DNA of 64,000 nt from Sipunculus nudus (lineage: Eukaryota > Annelida > Sipuncula > Golfingiida > Sipunculidae), in contig CM049322.1 of the NCBI GenBank assembly GCA_026874595.1, positions 50,569,340 to 50,633,339 of the forward strand, in the 5' to 3' direction. The notes below the pieces were generated by a model that saw only the letters and a list, made by a program, of their open reading frames with translations, had not been told where the DNA came from and did no database searches. The position numbers and the translations under genes were made by a program. Of this stretch, positions 11,693 through 21,489 are shown one piece after another; position 1 is the first letter of the stretch, and every line of letters starts with the position of its first letter.

Positions 11693-11905
11693 CTACTTTC
11701 CCAGGCCTTTTCAGCACCTTAGCCAAATGATTCTGTTCCTCTCTTGATTCAATGCTCATAAGATTGCCACCAAGAGCTTCGCAACGTTTTTGTGCCAACC
11801 ACCAGTGTGTTTTATGTGGTAGAGGTATGTAACAGGAGGCTTTGAATGAACCGTTCTCTGTCGGAGTGCCATTGGGAAATAGATCATGGAATCCCGCTGG
11901 ACAGC
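11693..11905 (-). CDS. CTLD N-terminal-half exon, lectin copy 2 (intact)
   Basis: Reads CPAGFHDLFPNGTPTENGSF, KASCYIPLPHKTHWWLAQKR, CEALGGNLMSIESREEQNHL and AKVLKRPGKV. Motifs in order are C-PAGF (long-form CTLD first cysteine), SCY, WWLAQKRCEALGGNL (helix 1 with the core cysteine) and SIES.EEQNHL (helix 2). Acceptor ACTTCAG|GC and donor GTAG|GTATGG are both phase 1 and match the neighbouring exons. No stop or frameshift is present. It is spliced between the cysteine-module exon at 12596 and the C-half exon at 10855. Secretion is likely for this domain type, but no signal-peptide exon was identified upstream. Confidence 0.8.
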
Positions 11906-12595
11906 CTGAAGTTAAATATTGATTGCTTGTGACTAGGAATCAATAATATATAAAGGAAACTGGATCATATGCACATGTAAGTGCAATGGAAGTAAAGTAA
12001 TAAACAGAAATTTAATTTCTATAAAGTAATAACAGTAGGGAAATTTTTTCTTGGATAAATTCAGTGTTCTAACGTACAACTTGGTCATTCATCAGAAATT
12101 AATATAATGCCTAAAAATAAAACGAAGGCATATATGCGTACATTTTAAGGAAGTACTATCAATAAAGGACATATTTGTTGTTTGGCAAGGAGTCTGCAAA
12201 GTAGAACGGGATGACCCGTCTGACTGCACGAATATATCATCTGTAGTAATGAAGAAATGTCAAAAGGTTTATAAAGGTAAATGTTTTATTATCTTTGCAC
12301 ATACTATTATCTTTGTTTTTCCAATTTAACGAAATATTAATATATCATATTTTAAATGAAAGCGTTTTCATCATATAGAGTGATGTTATCTTTCCAAAGT
12401 GTCCAATCCTCATTTAAAGATAAAGAAACACAGCACATAAGCCGTTTATAGTAAAAGAAACAAACCATGAAAACGATACGTTGGGTATCTCGAAAGGAAT
12501 ATTGAATTACGATTCACCTGCAAATCATGAAATATGTACGTAAAACATACCTATTTTCTACTACATTTAGACATTTATGTGTCATGCTGACTTAC
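11906..12595. other. Lectin copy 2 intron 1
   Basis: Intron between the cysteine-module exon and the CTLD N-half exon, with GTAAGT donor and CTTCAG acceptor on the minus strand. Nothing else is seen inside. Confidence 0.6.
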
Positions 12596-12735
12596 CATAT
12601 CGGTTTTGGGGACACTTCTTGAATTCTAGCTGGATATGGAGATGCCTTGCAAGTGGGATACACTTGTCGTCACAACCTAGCCTGGACTTCCCATCACACA
12701 CCTCCATACATGGTTTAGGAAGTCTTAAGGCCGGT
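12596..12735 (-). CDS. Four-cysteine module exon, lectin copy 2 (intact)
   Basis: Reads LRLPKPCMEVCDGKSRLGCD, DKCIPLARHLHIQLEFKKCP and QNRYG, ending at a consensus donor ATATG|GTAAGT. The G plus the GC of the next exon makes the in-frame junction RYG-CPAGF of the CTLD. Cysteine spacing is C-x11-C-x3-C-x15-C-P-x2-R-Y-G, identical to copies 3 and 4. Two of the four full copies (1 and 2) add a fifth cysteine inside the first loop (C-x3-C). I do not recognise the module; it is not an EGF, PAN, CUB or TIL pattern. The upstream exon edge is uncertain: candidate AGs lie near 12725-12745, next to a (TA)n tract. Confidence 0.65.
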
Positions 12736-12757
12736 ACCGTCTCATTCTTTACGAGTG

Positions 12758-12759
<2 letters not shown>

Positions 12760-12819
<60 letters not shown>
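12760..12819. repeat. (TA)n microsatellite
   Basis: About 30 uninterrupted TA units just upstream (minus strand) of the module exon of lectin copy 2. The open frames seen here on both strands encode only YIYIY runs and are artefacts. Confidence 0.97.
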
Positions 12820-12823
<4 letters not shown>

Positions 12824-13127
12824 ATAACTTTCTAAACAAAAATATATGCTAAATATTTGAAATGTGAAAAAAAATATTTATTAAAGGCGATATATTAAGA
12901 AAATATTTTACGTAAGACTTTACGGAGATTCTGAATGATCAATTTTAAAACGTTTAATATTGTTTCTATACTTATTCTACGATAAACTTATCGACTATAA
13001 AATTATGGAAATATATTGATATGGTGTATTCTTTTAGTCTACATTTGGAACAGCGCATTGGAATCCCCAATGAAAAATTTCTAGTTGTGCAGCTTGAAAT
13101 AGGTTCGTAAAGCACGACCTGGTGATA

Positions 13128-13900
13128 TAATAATTAGATAGAAGATCCAATCAAGATTCATGACCCGTTCTATCTGAGGTTTCTTAAAGGGAAGAACTTG
13201 TATATTCAGCCTCTCCTATAACACCTGAATTGACAGTTGTTCAGGCGACATTGTCAAGTGCAACATTGAAAAGAGATTGGTAATTCTACAAATGCTACTG
13301 TCAGAATTGTCACGTTAAAATGTTTCGCCCTTAAACGTCTGAAAAGATTTCTTTGTCGTTGACAAAGTAATCATTTTTGAATATTACTTGATCGTCAGTT
13401 GCTAAGCTGCTGTCATTAGTATCATTTTAGCCCTTGTACAAGAAATGTCTCATGAGTAATAAGTTGCCAAGTGCTGATATATGAATAATGTCTAAGCTGG
13501 ATTGAAACAAATTAAGCATTTTACGTCCCATAAAGTAAATTTAAAGCCTCCAGATGACAAGACGCCTACCAGATCACTGTCAATTCTTCAAATGCTACCG
13601 TCAATATTGTCGCCCTAAAAGGTATCAAGAGGTATATTTGTAATAGACAACATCAATCATTTCCGCTTATTGTTAGATCAACAACAAAATTTGAAAAAAA
13701 ACCTGCTTACTTCAGTTGCTAAATTATTGTTATCAGCGTCACTATGGGCCTTTCACAAGAAACGTTCAAAATTAACAAGATGTCAAGTGTAAATATTTGG
13801 ATAATGGCTGAGTGGGAACGAAATAAATTATGTTTGTCATATCTCATTAAATCAATTAATCAATCATGTGCAACGATGCCTATCAATTTGTTGACAATTT
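13128..13900. repeat. Duplicated flank of lectin copy 2, with internal repeat
   Basis: About 13128-13520 is the counterpart of 7196-7680. A third partial copy follows at about 13560-13870, sharing ATGCTACTGTCAGAATTGTC-like and AACAAGATGTCAAGTG(C/T) segments. No gene is supported here. Confidence 0.5.
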
Positions 13901-13947
13901 ATTTAGTAGTGGTTCAACAGAAATGAAAGTCAGAATAGGTAAGACTG

Positions 13948-13949
<2 letters not shown>

Positions 13950-13988
<39 letters not shown>
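13950..13988. repeat. (TAA)n microsatellite
   Basis: About 12 units of TAA/AAT trinucleotide. Confidence 0.95.
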
Positions 13989-13991
<3 letters not shown>

Positions 13992-14394
13992 GTATTTATA
14001 GAGTGCAAGGTTTGCATAGCAAGCTAAATAATGACATAATATCAATGATAATATACGAATGGTGGTGAAACTCGTTTGGCATTTATGATAGAACGGCAAC
14101 AATGAAAGAATTCTAGTCGGAAAAATAACATAAGGAGGAATCATATACTAATGGCCCTGTCATACACCCTGTGACCAAACAAGCGCAAATATACCATACA
14201 TTGGACAAATAGATTTCGTCGATATAGCTAACAGCCCAAAGGAATTTGAAATAGGAAAAACCTGTAATTAGAACATGGAGGTTAGTTAACCATAATGGCT
14301 CCGCAAGATCTATCGATCTGCAAGAAGCAGTGGGTGTCAGGGTAATTTTCTTACAGTTTAAAATTTTTACTCAACCTAATGTCAACAGATCATG

Positions 14395-15230
14395 TAGTCG
14401 TGACGAACATAAATATTGAAATGGAGATAAAAAATCAAATTCTGTAAAACTAGGCAGCGTGAAATGTCTAGGGGAAGGAACAAATAATTAAGTGGTTTCT
14501 TGTTACCAAATAATTATAATACACTAAATCAATACAAATACACAGTATAACAACAGTACAACATTAAATCAATACAAATATATAAATAAAGCGTAAAATA
14601 CCTGGATACCACCACTGTCACAGCGACAACGTCCTCTAAAGCATATTATCCAGATGAACAGTTGACATAAATCATCCCAGAGAATAACAGTCCAGTTCAA
14701 TCACAAAATCAATTTGTTGTAATCCAAAAGTGAAGTTCTTGTTATAATCCCGAAATCAAACTGAAGACTATATAAGATCCGTCAAAAATTTAGAATAAAA
14801 TCTATAACTGCCGCACATATCGCAAAAATTCCACAAACTGTCTTACACTCTTCTGTGTCCGCTGGAATATATCCCTCCTCTCTCTCGGCTCTAAAACCCA
14901 GCCCCTTATTTATAACTTTTCACTTCAAGCCGAGAACTTTCCATTTCTCGATCATTTCAAAGAACCCAATAGTACACACGTTACAGGAAACATCTATAAC
15001 AACCAACGCTGTTTCTACATATCAGGGTCACACATGGGCCGGCCCAGCTGGGCCAGTCGAGAAAGCCACAGTCTAGCATGACCGCTGTGTACACGTCAGA
15101 CCCAACGCGTGGACCGGGCCTATGGCGCCACAGCAACGGCCAACGCAAGCGCCGCACACACATATGTAGGAATGCTGCGTACAATGAAAGAGACATCTGT
15201 AACAAAATGCTTATATATACTAACAGGTGG
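14395..15230 (-). repeat. LTR-like dispersed repeat, copy A
   Basis: Similar in direct orientation to 30645-31367: shared blocks include GGCAGCGTGAAATGTCTAGGGG, ATACCACCACTGTCAC, TCCGCTGGAA and CGGCTCTAAAAC. Read on the minus strand it has a TATA-like TTATAAATAAGG (about 14905-14915) followed about 20-30 bp later by GCCGAGAGAG, as does the other copy. The right end is CTGTAACAAAA in both. TATA box and conserved start region suggest an LTR promoter, but the left terminus is not visible here. No coding region is attached. Confidence 0.45.
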
Positions 15231-15548
15231 ACATATTATTTCCGAACCGAGCGTTGCTATATTGAACATATTATTACCTGATATTTCCTGAAAACGTTTT
15301 ATTATAACCTCTTGATAAATGGTTTCTCCAAGGAGCATTGTGAACCATCGAAACATAAGGTAATTCGCTGAAATACTCTTAGAATAGCACGTGTATGCCA
15401 ACGTAAAATTAATAGCTTTCTTCTTGGTCTTAAATGTAATTTTTTCTGATGTTAATGACCTCTAATTAGCTTTTCATTATTCGATATTTTATATTCTTTA
15501 TCACTATATTTTTTTCTCTGGAAATACACGTCATCTTTTAACTTTATA

Positions 15549-15632
15549 GGACAGGGGTATAAGTGAAGATATACATATATCGGGTACTGGACAGGGGTAT
15601 AAGTGAAAGATATACATATATCGGGTACTGAT
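15549..15632. repeat. Tandem duplication of 41-42 bp
   Basis: The segment GGACAGGGGTATAAGTGA(A)AGATATACATATATCGGGTACT occurs twice, head to tail, differing by one A. Confidence 0.95.
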
Positions 15633-15639
15633 TTTCGGG

Positions 15640-16825
15640 ATTGTTACACTCTCCTTCCTGCATGGCAAGCTTCAGTCTACGTGCCTGACTTTACAAAAGA
15701 TCCTAAGAAACAAATACCTCAAGATGTGGTGTATGTTTTTTTTTGCATAACAAAGAATTTAATACAGACAGCAATAACATTGTGACATTGTTTTAATGTA
15801 TTTTTTTCTTAAGCTAGCTTGTATTTCGAAAGAAACATCGGGGAAAAAAAGAGAAGCTGCATTGATACCTTCTTCAAGAATCTCTCTCGTAAATAATTAT
15901 GGTTTTGCAGGCAACGCAGTCATTTTCAGTTACTTTATTTCGTGGTCTACCCTTTTTATCTTAGAGTTATATTTGAACAGTTCCAATACAACATATTGTG
16001 TAATCTCAATGGCAGGTCAGTTAATCAACTAATAATGATAACATTAAGGAACTTAAAACTACCAACAAAACAGGCAAATAACACTGTTAGGTCTTGTCCG
16101 AAGGATGCATTCATTAAATTCCATTCACAAAAGCAGAGGTAATTCAAGAACATTTCAGTTGAGCTTCTGACTAAATGAATACCTCTATCAGACGACTTGA
16201 CCTGATTTGGACATAAGTCGGACATAATGATGAAACTCCTTTCATTCTTCACTCAAAGTGAGAGCTATATCGTCTTGTGCACTTTTTTTTCAATTTTAGC
16301 TCCTTCCGTGTCTTCACAATTACTTAATTCCAAATGTTCTTTTTTAAACTCGATCAATTACCCTCTATATGTTACGAGGAAAATTCCAGTGCATTTCATG
16401 ACTAGGTTTCAGGATTATTTTTTCGACGTCTTTCCCGTTCTGGCTCAGGTACGCCAGGGAACTTTATCGTTATGTCTATCATCATTAGACGTGGCAATAA
16501 TGACAGCATCATGGTTGTCGGACAAATAAACTAGCTGTAGAGTCGTATGCATCTCCGCCAACTCTCTTCATCGGCACCAGATATTATTGTATATAACTGG
16601 TTTTGTATGTCTGTACCGAACCCTTGCCACGAATCGTCTGATTATAGAAGCTTCCTTGAAGGCCTTTAAAGAGCTGCAAAAAGTCATCACCATTTCTTTT
16701 ATCTCGTTTTCTCACAATGGACCAAATAATAGGATGCAAAGAATTCCAGTGCAGTTTTGTAATTGAAAATATAAAATATATCTCTTGAAAAAATCCAGGT
16801 TTGAGGACATCAGGTGTGATAGATT
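15640..16825. other. No recognisable gene
   Basis: Several short overlapping open frames (15603-15785, 15796-16032, 16227-16529) lack family motifs, splice context or duplicates. The last encodes a hydrophobic N-terminus (LLSFFT...IVLCTFFSILAPSVSS), which could by chance resemble a signal peptide. Confidence 0.4.
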
Positions 16826-16829
16826 CGCT

Positions 16830-17720
16830 GACTGTTTCTTGTGAAAGCTCTAGCCGATGTGACGACGCTACCCATGGCCAGGTGACCCGGGGCCATCACG
16901 TGTTTGTGGTAATTGTTCAGAATAGCTTCTGTAAATTTTGCTCGCATCGCCACTTTTATACTTTTCATTTCTGACCTTGCGAAAACATAACCTACGAACT
17001 CTTTGTAAAAGCCTTTGACGGCACTGTCTAGTTAATGCGTGGACTGTCATAGTATTGCTATCATTTACAATACCGCAGGATAATGGCTCATATGTACGAG
17101 GTCTTCGGATGTCTGTATTTTTCAAAGCAGGGCATCTCCCTCGGATTCGTTTTCATGGTAATACTCATAGACGTACTCATGTACGCCTGCTGTCGAAAAC
17201 CCGGCCAAGGAGGCTTCAAGGTTTGGAGCTCGTCTTGAATCAGCATAAAACGATTCTGAAGAAAATCTTGAGTTGATGAATATGGTCACGTGCGGTAGTA
17301 CCTTCCGTTGAAGAATTTTGTTTTATTTATTTGGATATATCCTCATTATATTCATCAAGACCATCCATGATGGCCAAGATAGCCTTGCCAGTGTTGTCTA
17401 CCTGGCGGCACAGGTCCTCTGCTTCCCGTCTTTTCAACTGATAATCCTCAGTGATGACGTCACAGAATGTGCGTTTTTGTTTAACATTTCTGTTTCACAG
17501 AAACACAGGAAGCACAAACTGGAAACTGTCAAATATTTCATCGCTCGTTGTTACTTCCTTTGATTCGTTATCCAAAAGTTTTGCCCATTCAACACAAATA
17601 TGTTTTGTTAACGTAGATTTTGCAACACCTGGATCCCCGAATAGAAATATGGTACTTCGACTTCCAGAATGAAACAAGGTGGATTCAATAAATTGAGAGT
17701 TGTGGATTATCTACTGGCAT
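16830..17720 (-). pseudogene. NACHT NTPase (NLR-like) exon, decayed
   Basis: The minus strand reads QFIESTLFHSGSRSTIFLFG, DPGVAKSTLTKHICVEWAKL, ...DEIFDSFQFVLPVFL, a TGA near 17494-17496, then VKQKRTFCDVITEDYQ and TGKAILAIMDGLDEYNEDIS. Further on, in shifted frames, come EASLAGFSTAGVHEYVYEYY and FYKEFVGYVFARSEMK. These are the Walker A loop (GDPGVAKST; the family norm is GKS/T after G, here A precedes K), Walker B (LAIMDGLDE) and the typical GFS..GI.EYV and Y..F. segments of NACHT proteins, the nucleotide-binding switch of NOD-like immune receptors. At least one nonsense codon (in place of Arg/Cys), a TAA after Walker B and two or more frameshifts show it is dead. No leucine-rich or effector domain was found nearby. 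Confidence 0.8.
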
Positions 17721-18034
17721 AAACAAAGTAGCCATTAATTTTTGTCTGTAAATCTTTTCCCATGGTCACCCTCAGAATTTACATGCTTAAGTAATAATAA
17801 ATAGAAATTACAAATGCAAAAGATACTAATGATAACAAATACATCGTTATCTACTTGTCCGGTTTAAACAAAAAAAATAATAAACAGATTGTTTTTGGTT
17901 TTGATATTTTTTATCAAAATAAAAGGCTTGACGATTAATGCTCACTGGTTAGACCCTATCGATAAAAAAATAATAACTGGTAATCCTGCCTTTGCAACGT
18001 GAATGCATAAAATGTCGGTAAACAGTCAACTGAG

Positions 18035-18180
18035 CATTTACCTTTTTAAAAATGCTCTTGTAGCTGTGCAGTCATTCCATTTCGTTATGTCGTCGTAGTT
18101 CATCCTTCACCAGTAACAAGTTAGCGTAGAGATTCTACATCGGCATAGTGACATGGTCTGAGTGTCTCGTAAACAAAGTT
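18035..18180 (-). pseudogene. Possible linker exon upstream of the NACHT exon
   Basis: The minus strand reads FVYETLRPCHYADVESL and, in another frame, NLYANLLLVKDELRRHNEME-stop-LHSYKSIF, ending near a donor-like AAAAG|GTAAATG. The YAN.LL..D..R....LxSYK.IF pattern resembles segments preceding NACHT domains in invertebrate NLR-like proteins, from memory. It lies upstream of the NACHT exon on the same strand. Two breaks are needed to read it through. Confidence 0.3.
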
Positions 18181-18186
18181 ATCCTG

Positions 18187-18735
18187 TCATACTGGTCTTT
18201 TGTAATGCTGACAATCTTTCTTTGCAGTAGGGTATACAGCGGCTAACTCTGCAAATAAAACAAATTTCATCCAAATAGCGTATATTGCTGTAACCGTACA
18301 GAAAGAAGCTTTTCTACCTTCCTTGCAAGTGAAGCTTGCTTCATAAGCGAAGCGATATAACGACTGACTTGTGTCACAGGTTACGGGTTCCAACACATAT
18401 TCGGCCCTGTTCCTATTTTCACTCATTACATTATAATATAATGATAATTCTCTAACTTTATGTAAAAGAAGTCCCAGATAGACGTCTGAAAAATGAAGAA
18501 CATGTCCGACTATAATTTTAGGATTTGGGCGTGGCAAAACAGTTATTTTGCCTAAACTATTTCGTCGATACATGTTCCCAAGCCTCCAAGTTCTATCCGC
18601 AGATATTTGACTGGACGCTGTCCGTGAAGTACTTTCATGGTTCATCTCCGCGCACTTATCGAACCCGGACAGGTTTATTTCTTGACTGTTCTTGAAACCG
18701 ATTAATCGCTCGTATGTTATAGGTCGAAATGTCAA
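18187..18735 (-). CDS. Uncharacterised 182-codon frame upstream of NACHT exon
   Basis: This is one of the two longest tied frames in the non-transposon part of the window (182 codons), on the same strand as the NACHT pseudogene and directly upstream of it. The middle reads KITVLPRPNPKIIVGHVLHF then SDVYLGLLLHKVRELSLYYN; the C-terminal part has CDTSQSLYRFAYEASFTCKE and a hydrophobic KFVLFAELAAVY. There is no recognised domain. It could be an N-terminal exon of the NLR-like gene, which would make the gene span about 16.8-18.7 kb, or chance. Confidence 0.3.
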   Translation of the reverse strand: MTFRPITYERLIGFKNSQEINLSGFDKCAEMNHESTSRTASSQISADRTWRLGNMYRRNSLGKITVLPRPNPKIIVGHVLHFSDVYLGLLLHKVRELSLYYNVMSENRNRAEYVLEPVTCDTSQSLYRFAYEASFTCKEGRKASFCTVTAIYAIWMKFVLFAELAAVYPTAKKDCQHYKRPV

Positions 18736-18739
18736 AATT

Positions 18740-19580
18740 ATTTAATTAATGCTAGTGCATTATAAGTAGCACTATGAATGTATTGATTAATTTTCAATAT
18801 ATTGTTTTAAATATTGCAAACATAGGTGCAAAGTCGTGTTTGAATGGGAGTGATTACACACCGAGAACCCGTAGATGACTCCTGGATAAAAATGAATATC
18901 ATTGAAGATAATGCTACCGTGACCCTATTACGGGGTCCTTACCGACATGAAACTCTGCAGTTGTATATACTTATCTTGATAACCAGCTAAGAAACTATAA
19001 AAACGGAGGCAGTTACGTCAACAACCAAAATCAGAAGTGATCCTGATGTATCTTTTTTGTCTGTTTAAGACTATATTCAAACAGGAAAGGACAGTTATTG
19101 GCACTGGAACATGGGGGAGGAGTATATTAATAATATGATAGGTGTGGAATAGGGCGGCATGTATGACATGACAAAATTATATTCGCAAGTAATTTTACAT
19201 GGAATTAAGATATTCATGGATTTCTTGAGGAACAAATAGACAATATTTGGGACTGATAAAGCCTACAATCTATAGAATATGTAATATTACATAACCTGCC
19301 TCAGAACATGTCGATAAGTTTTTATGGTCTATTGAACTAGATGTACGTCCATATTATGTACTTAAAATGATCGTTTATTATAACCTTGTTCAGGTATGTA
19401 TACACCATGTTTTACAGCTGAACTGTCACTATTAGCGGCCACACATAGTTGTCTACAAATATATTGAAATGTTTACTTAAGAAGCAATAGAAGAATCAAA
19501 GTTCTTTCTCACGGGTATAACCGACAAAAACGGGCATTTTTTTTACAAAATAGACTAAAATTAATTGTTATCCCTCTTAA
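18740..19580. other. No recognisable gene
   Basis: AT-rich sequence without coding signal or obvious repeat. Confidence 0.4.
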
Positions 19581-19594
19581 AAGATTGTTCACAT

Positions 19595-19870
19595 GTGTGG
19601 ACTGGCGGATTAGGCTTATTTATGGTTACCTCCCCCCCTTACATTTATCACCTATTGGGACTAGAGGGTTACGGTTATTTATAGTTATCCCTCCTCCAGG
19701 AATTGTCGCCTGTGGGGAATGTAGGGTTATTAGTATTCCTAATAATCCCTCCACTAAAGTTTGTCACCTGTTGGGCCTCGAGAGTTGCGGCTATTTGTCT
19801 TAATCCGTGTTCCAAGATACGTTGCCTGTGGGGGCTGGAGGGTAACGGCTATTTTTTTCAGGAACTGCAT
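19595..19870. repeat. Minisatellite, about 60-65 bp period
   Basis: Four to five diverged units share GGGTTACGGTTATTTAT-like, ATCCCTCC and GTCGCCTGTGGGG/CACCTATTGGG blocks. Plus-strand frames across it (19585-19803, 19703-19897) are by-products of the periodicity. Confidence 0.75.
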
Positions 19871-19899
19871 AAATGTCGCAATTATTCAGGACAATAGTC

Positions 19900-20420
19900 A
19901 CGGTTATATTAAAAATGTATGTATTTTGTTGATGCTATGACATTGTCTACCTTCAGGGTGTCGAATAGTTGTACACCTTTTATTTATGTTGTTTAGATAT
20001 CTTAAATCATAGGTAAATTATCTAAATATTGAAAATGAAATGGTGGTCACATGGGCTAATGTTATGAATATATGTTTATTTCTACAAATATCTACATAAG
20101 AGACTAAATATTGATGTCAATCATTATATATGAATAATTAATAATGACAATACATTATAGGATTAGAGATTTGGTTGATTTTGCTATCATTGAGTGTGTT
20201 GTTTGTGGTAACTTTAGCTTAGTCTTGTCTTGCTTCCTGTATTAATGGTCAGTACACAAATTAACAATCACAAAAAATAGTAATTTCACGGGTACAAGCC
20301 GGCCCTTTGCATATTTGTTTTGCAAGTTCTACTGAAACGGAAACATAACAGATGGTTATTTTCATGAGTGGTGTAAATAATCAGTCATGTCACTATGACA
20401 GTCCTAACGTTAAATGTTTT
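19900..20420. other. No recognisable gene
   Basis: AT-rich sequence; no transmembrane exon comparable to the one at 31.6 kb could be found upstream of the tail exon at 20.5 kb. Confidence 0.4.
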
Positions 20421-20421
20421 G

Positions 20422-20424
<3 letters not shown>

Positions 20425-20492
<68 letters not shown>
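20425..20492. repeat. (TA)n microsatellite
   Basis: TA repeat with one phase slip (AATA) in the middle; it lies immediately 5' of the receptor-tail block. Confidence 0.97.
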
Positions 20493-20495
<3 letters not shown>

Positions 20496-20524
20496 GCATA
20501 TGCAACAGGAAAACGTATACATCT

Positions 20525-21163
20525 ATGATTTCCTGTGTAGATGATGGAAGCCTTAAAGTGGAAACGACCCCGCGCCCAGAGATAAGTACCATTCTCCACA
20601 TATATCATCCAGAACCTTTAAAAAACGTTGACGATAACCACACGGAAGTAATGTATGACACAATTCAAAACGGTGTCTTTGGAAGCTCTAAAAATTACCA
20701 GCAATTCGTGAGACTCGCGTTTATGGAATACCAAAAGAGGTAGGTTATATTAGACATGACAATGACCTGATAGCTATCCGAACGAGAACGGGAATACATG
20801 AACGTTGACATATCCCGTGCTACGAACGCCACATCAAATGATCTACATGAGCTGACGGAATCCACACAACAAGTACCCCTGTACGCCGACGTTAAAAAAA
20901 CGAAAGATGTAGTAGGGAATCAGAGTGATTAGATATCTTCTGATGAGCCTGACAAGGGTCCCCTATACGCCCAAGTTAATGAACACAGCCCGGACCCTGT
21001 CTATGCGCAAGTTAACAAAAGCTTCTTCTACTGAAAGGGATGTGGGCCCGTTGATGCTTAATTTGATAAACCCTAGAAAAGTGCAGATTTTTCAGACACA
21101 TCTGAGGACAGGACACTGTACGTCAACGCTCAAGGTGTCTTTAGTGGGACAGAGGCACAGAAA
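20525..21163 (+). pseudogene. Receptor cytoplasmic tail with tyrosine motifs, copy 1
   Basis: One plus-strand frame keeps its phase over about 210 codons and is interrupted only by in-frame stops (TAG 20741, TGA and TAG about 20768-20773, TAG 20930, and three or more later). It encodes DDNHTEVMYDTIQNGVFGSS, then EYMNVD (about 20792), PLYADV (about 20878), PLYAQV, PVYAQVNK and DRTLYVNAQG. Clustered Y-x-x-V/I/N motifs in a polar, Pro/Asp-rich context are typical of phosphotyrosine docking tails of immune-type receptors. EVMYDT(I/V) recurs in the tail at 32.0 kb and YAQVNK in the tail at 40.1 kb, so these are paralogous exons. The stops imply a pseudogene, unless some are removed by splicing. 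Confidence 0.55.
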
Positions 21164-21434
21164 TAATCACATGAACACTCACAGTCACGTGGTAGCTCAA
21201 AACTTCCGCTTTGTTGCAGTGACGTGTATAAAATTTTTTTTTACATTTTTAATTGAGAATTAGGACTTTGAAAGAACACTCTAAATCCATCAACAGATGG
21301 TTGGTTAGGAATACGATTGGCCTACCTTTCATTACTGTGACAACTTAAGTTACCTTTTTTATTGCAATACCTTAGGTAGAAATATAAATTTGTAATTTGA
21401 AATATACCTATGTGATTACCTTGTTTACCACAAA

Positions 21435-21437
<3 letters not shown>

Positions 21438-21479
<42 letters not shown>
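21438..21479. repeat. (GA)n microsatellite
   Basis: About 21 perfect GA units. Confidence 0.97.
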
Positions 21480-21481
<2 letters not shown>

Positions 21482-21489
21482 TCCCTAAG

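Noticed and set aside
12577-12852. Open frames rich in YIYIYI on both strands
   Set aside because: They are translations of the (TA)n tract and of the antisense of the lectin module exon. The same applies at 20410-20608, 28726-29230 (N-terminal part), 51603-51803 and 56564-56752.
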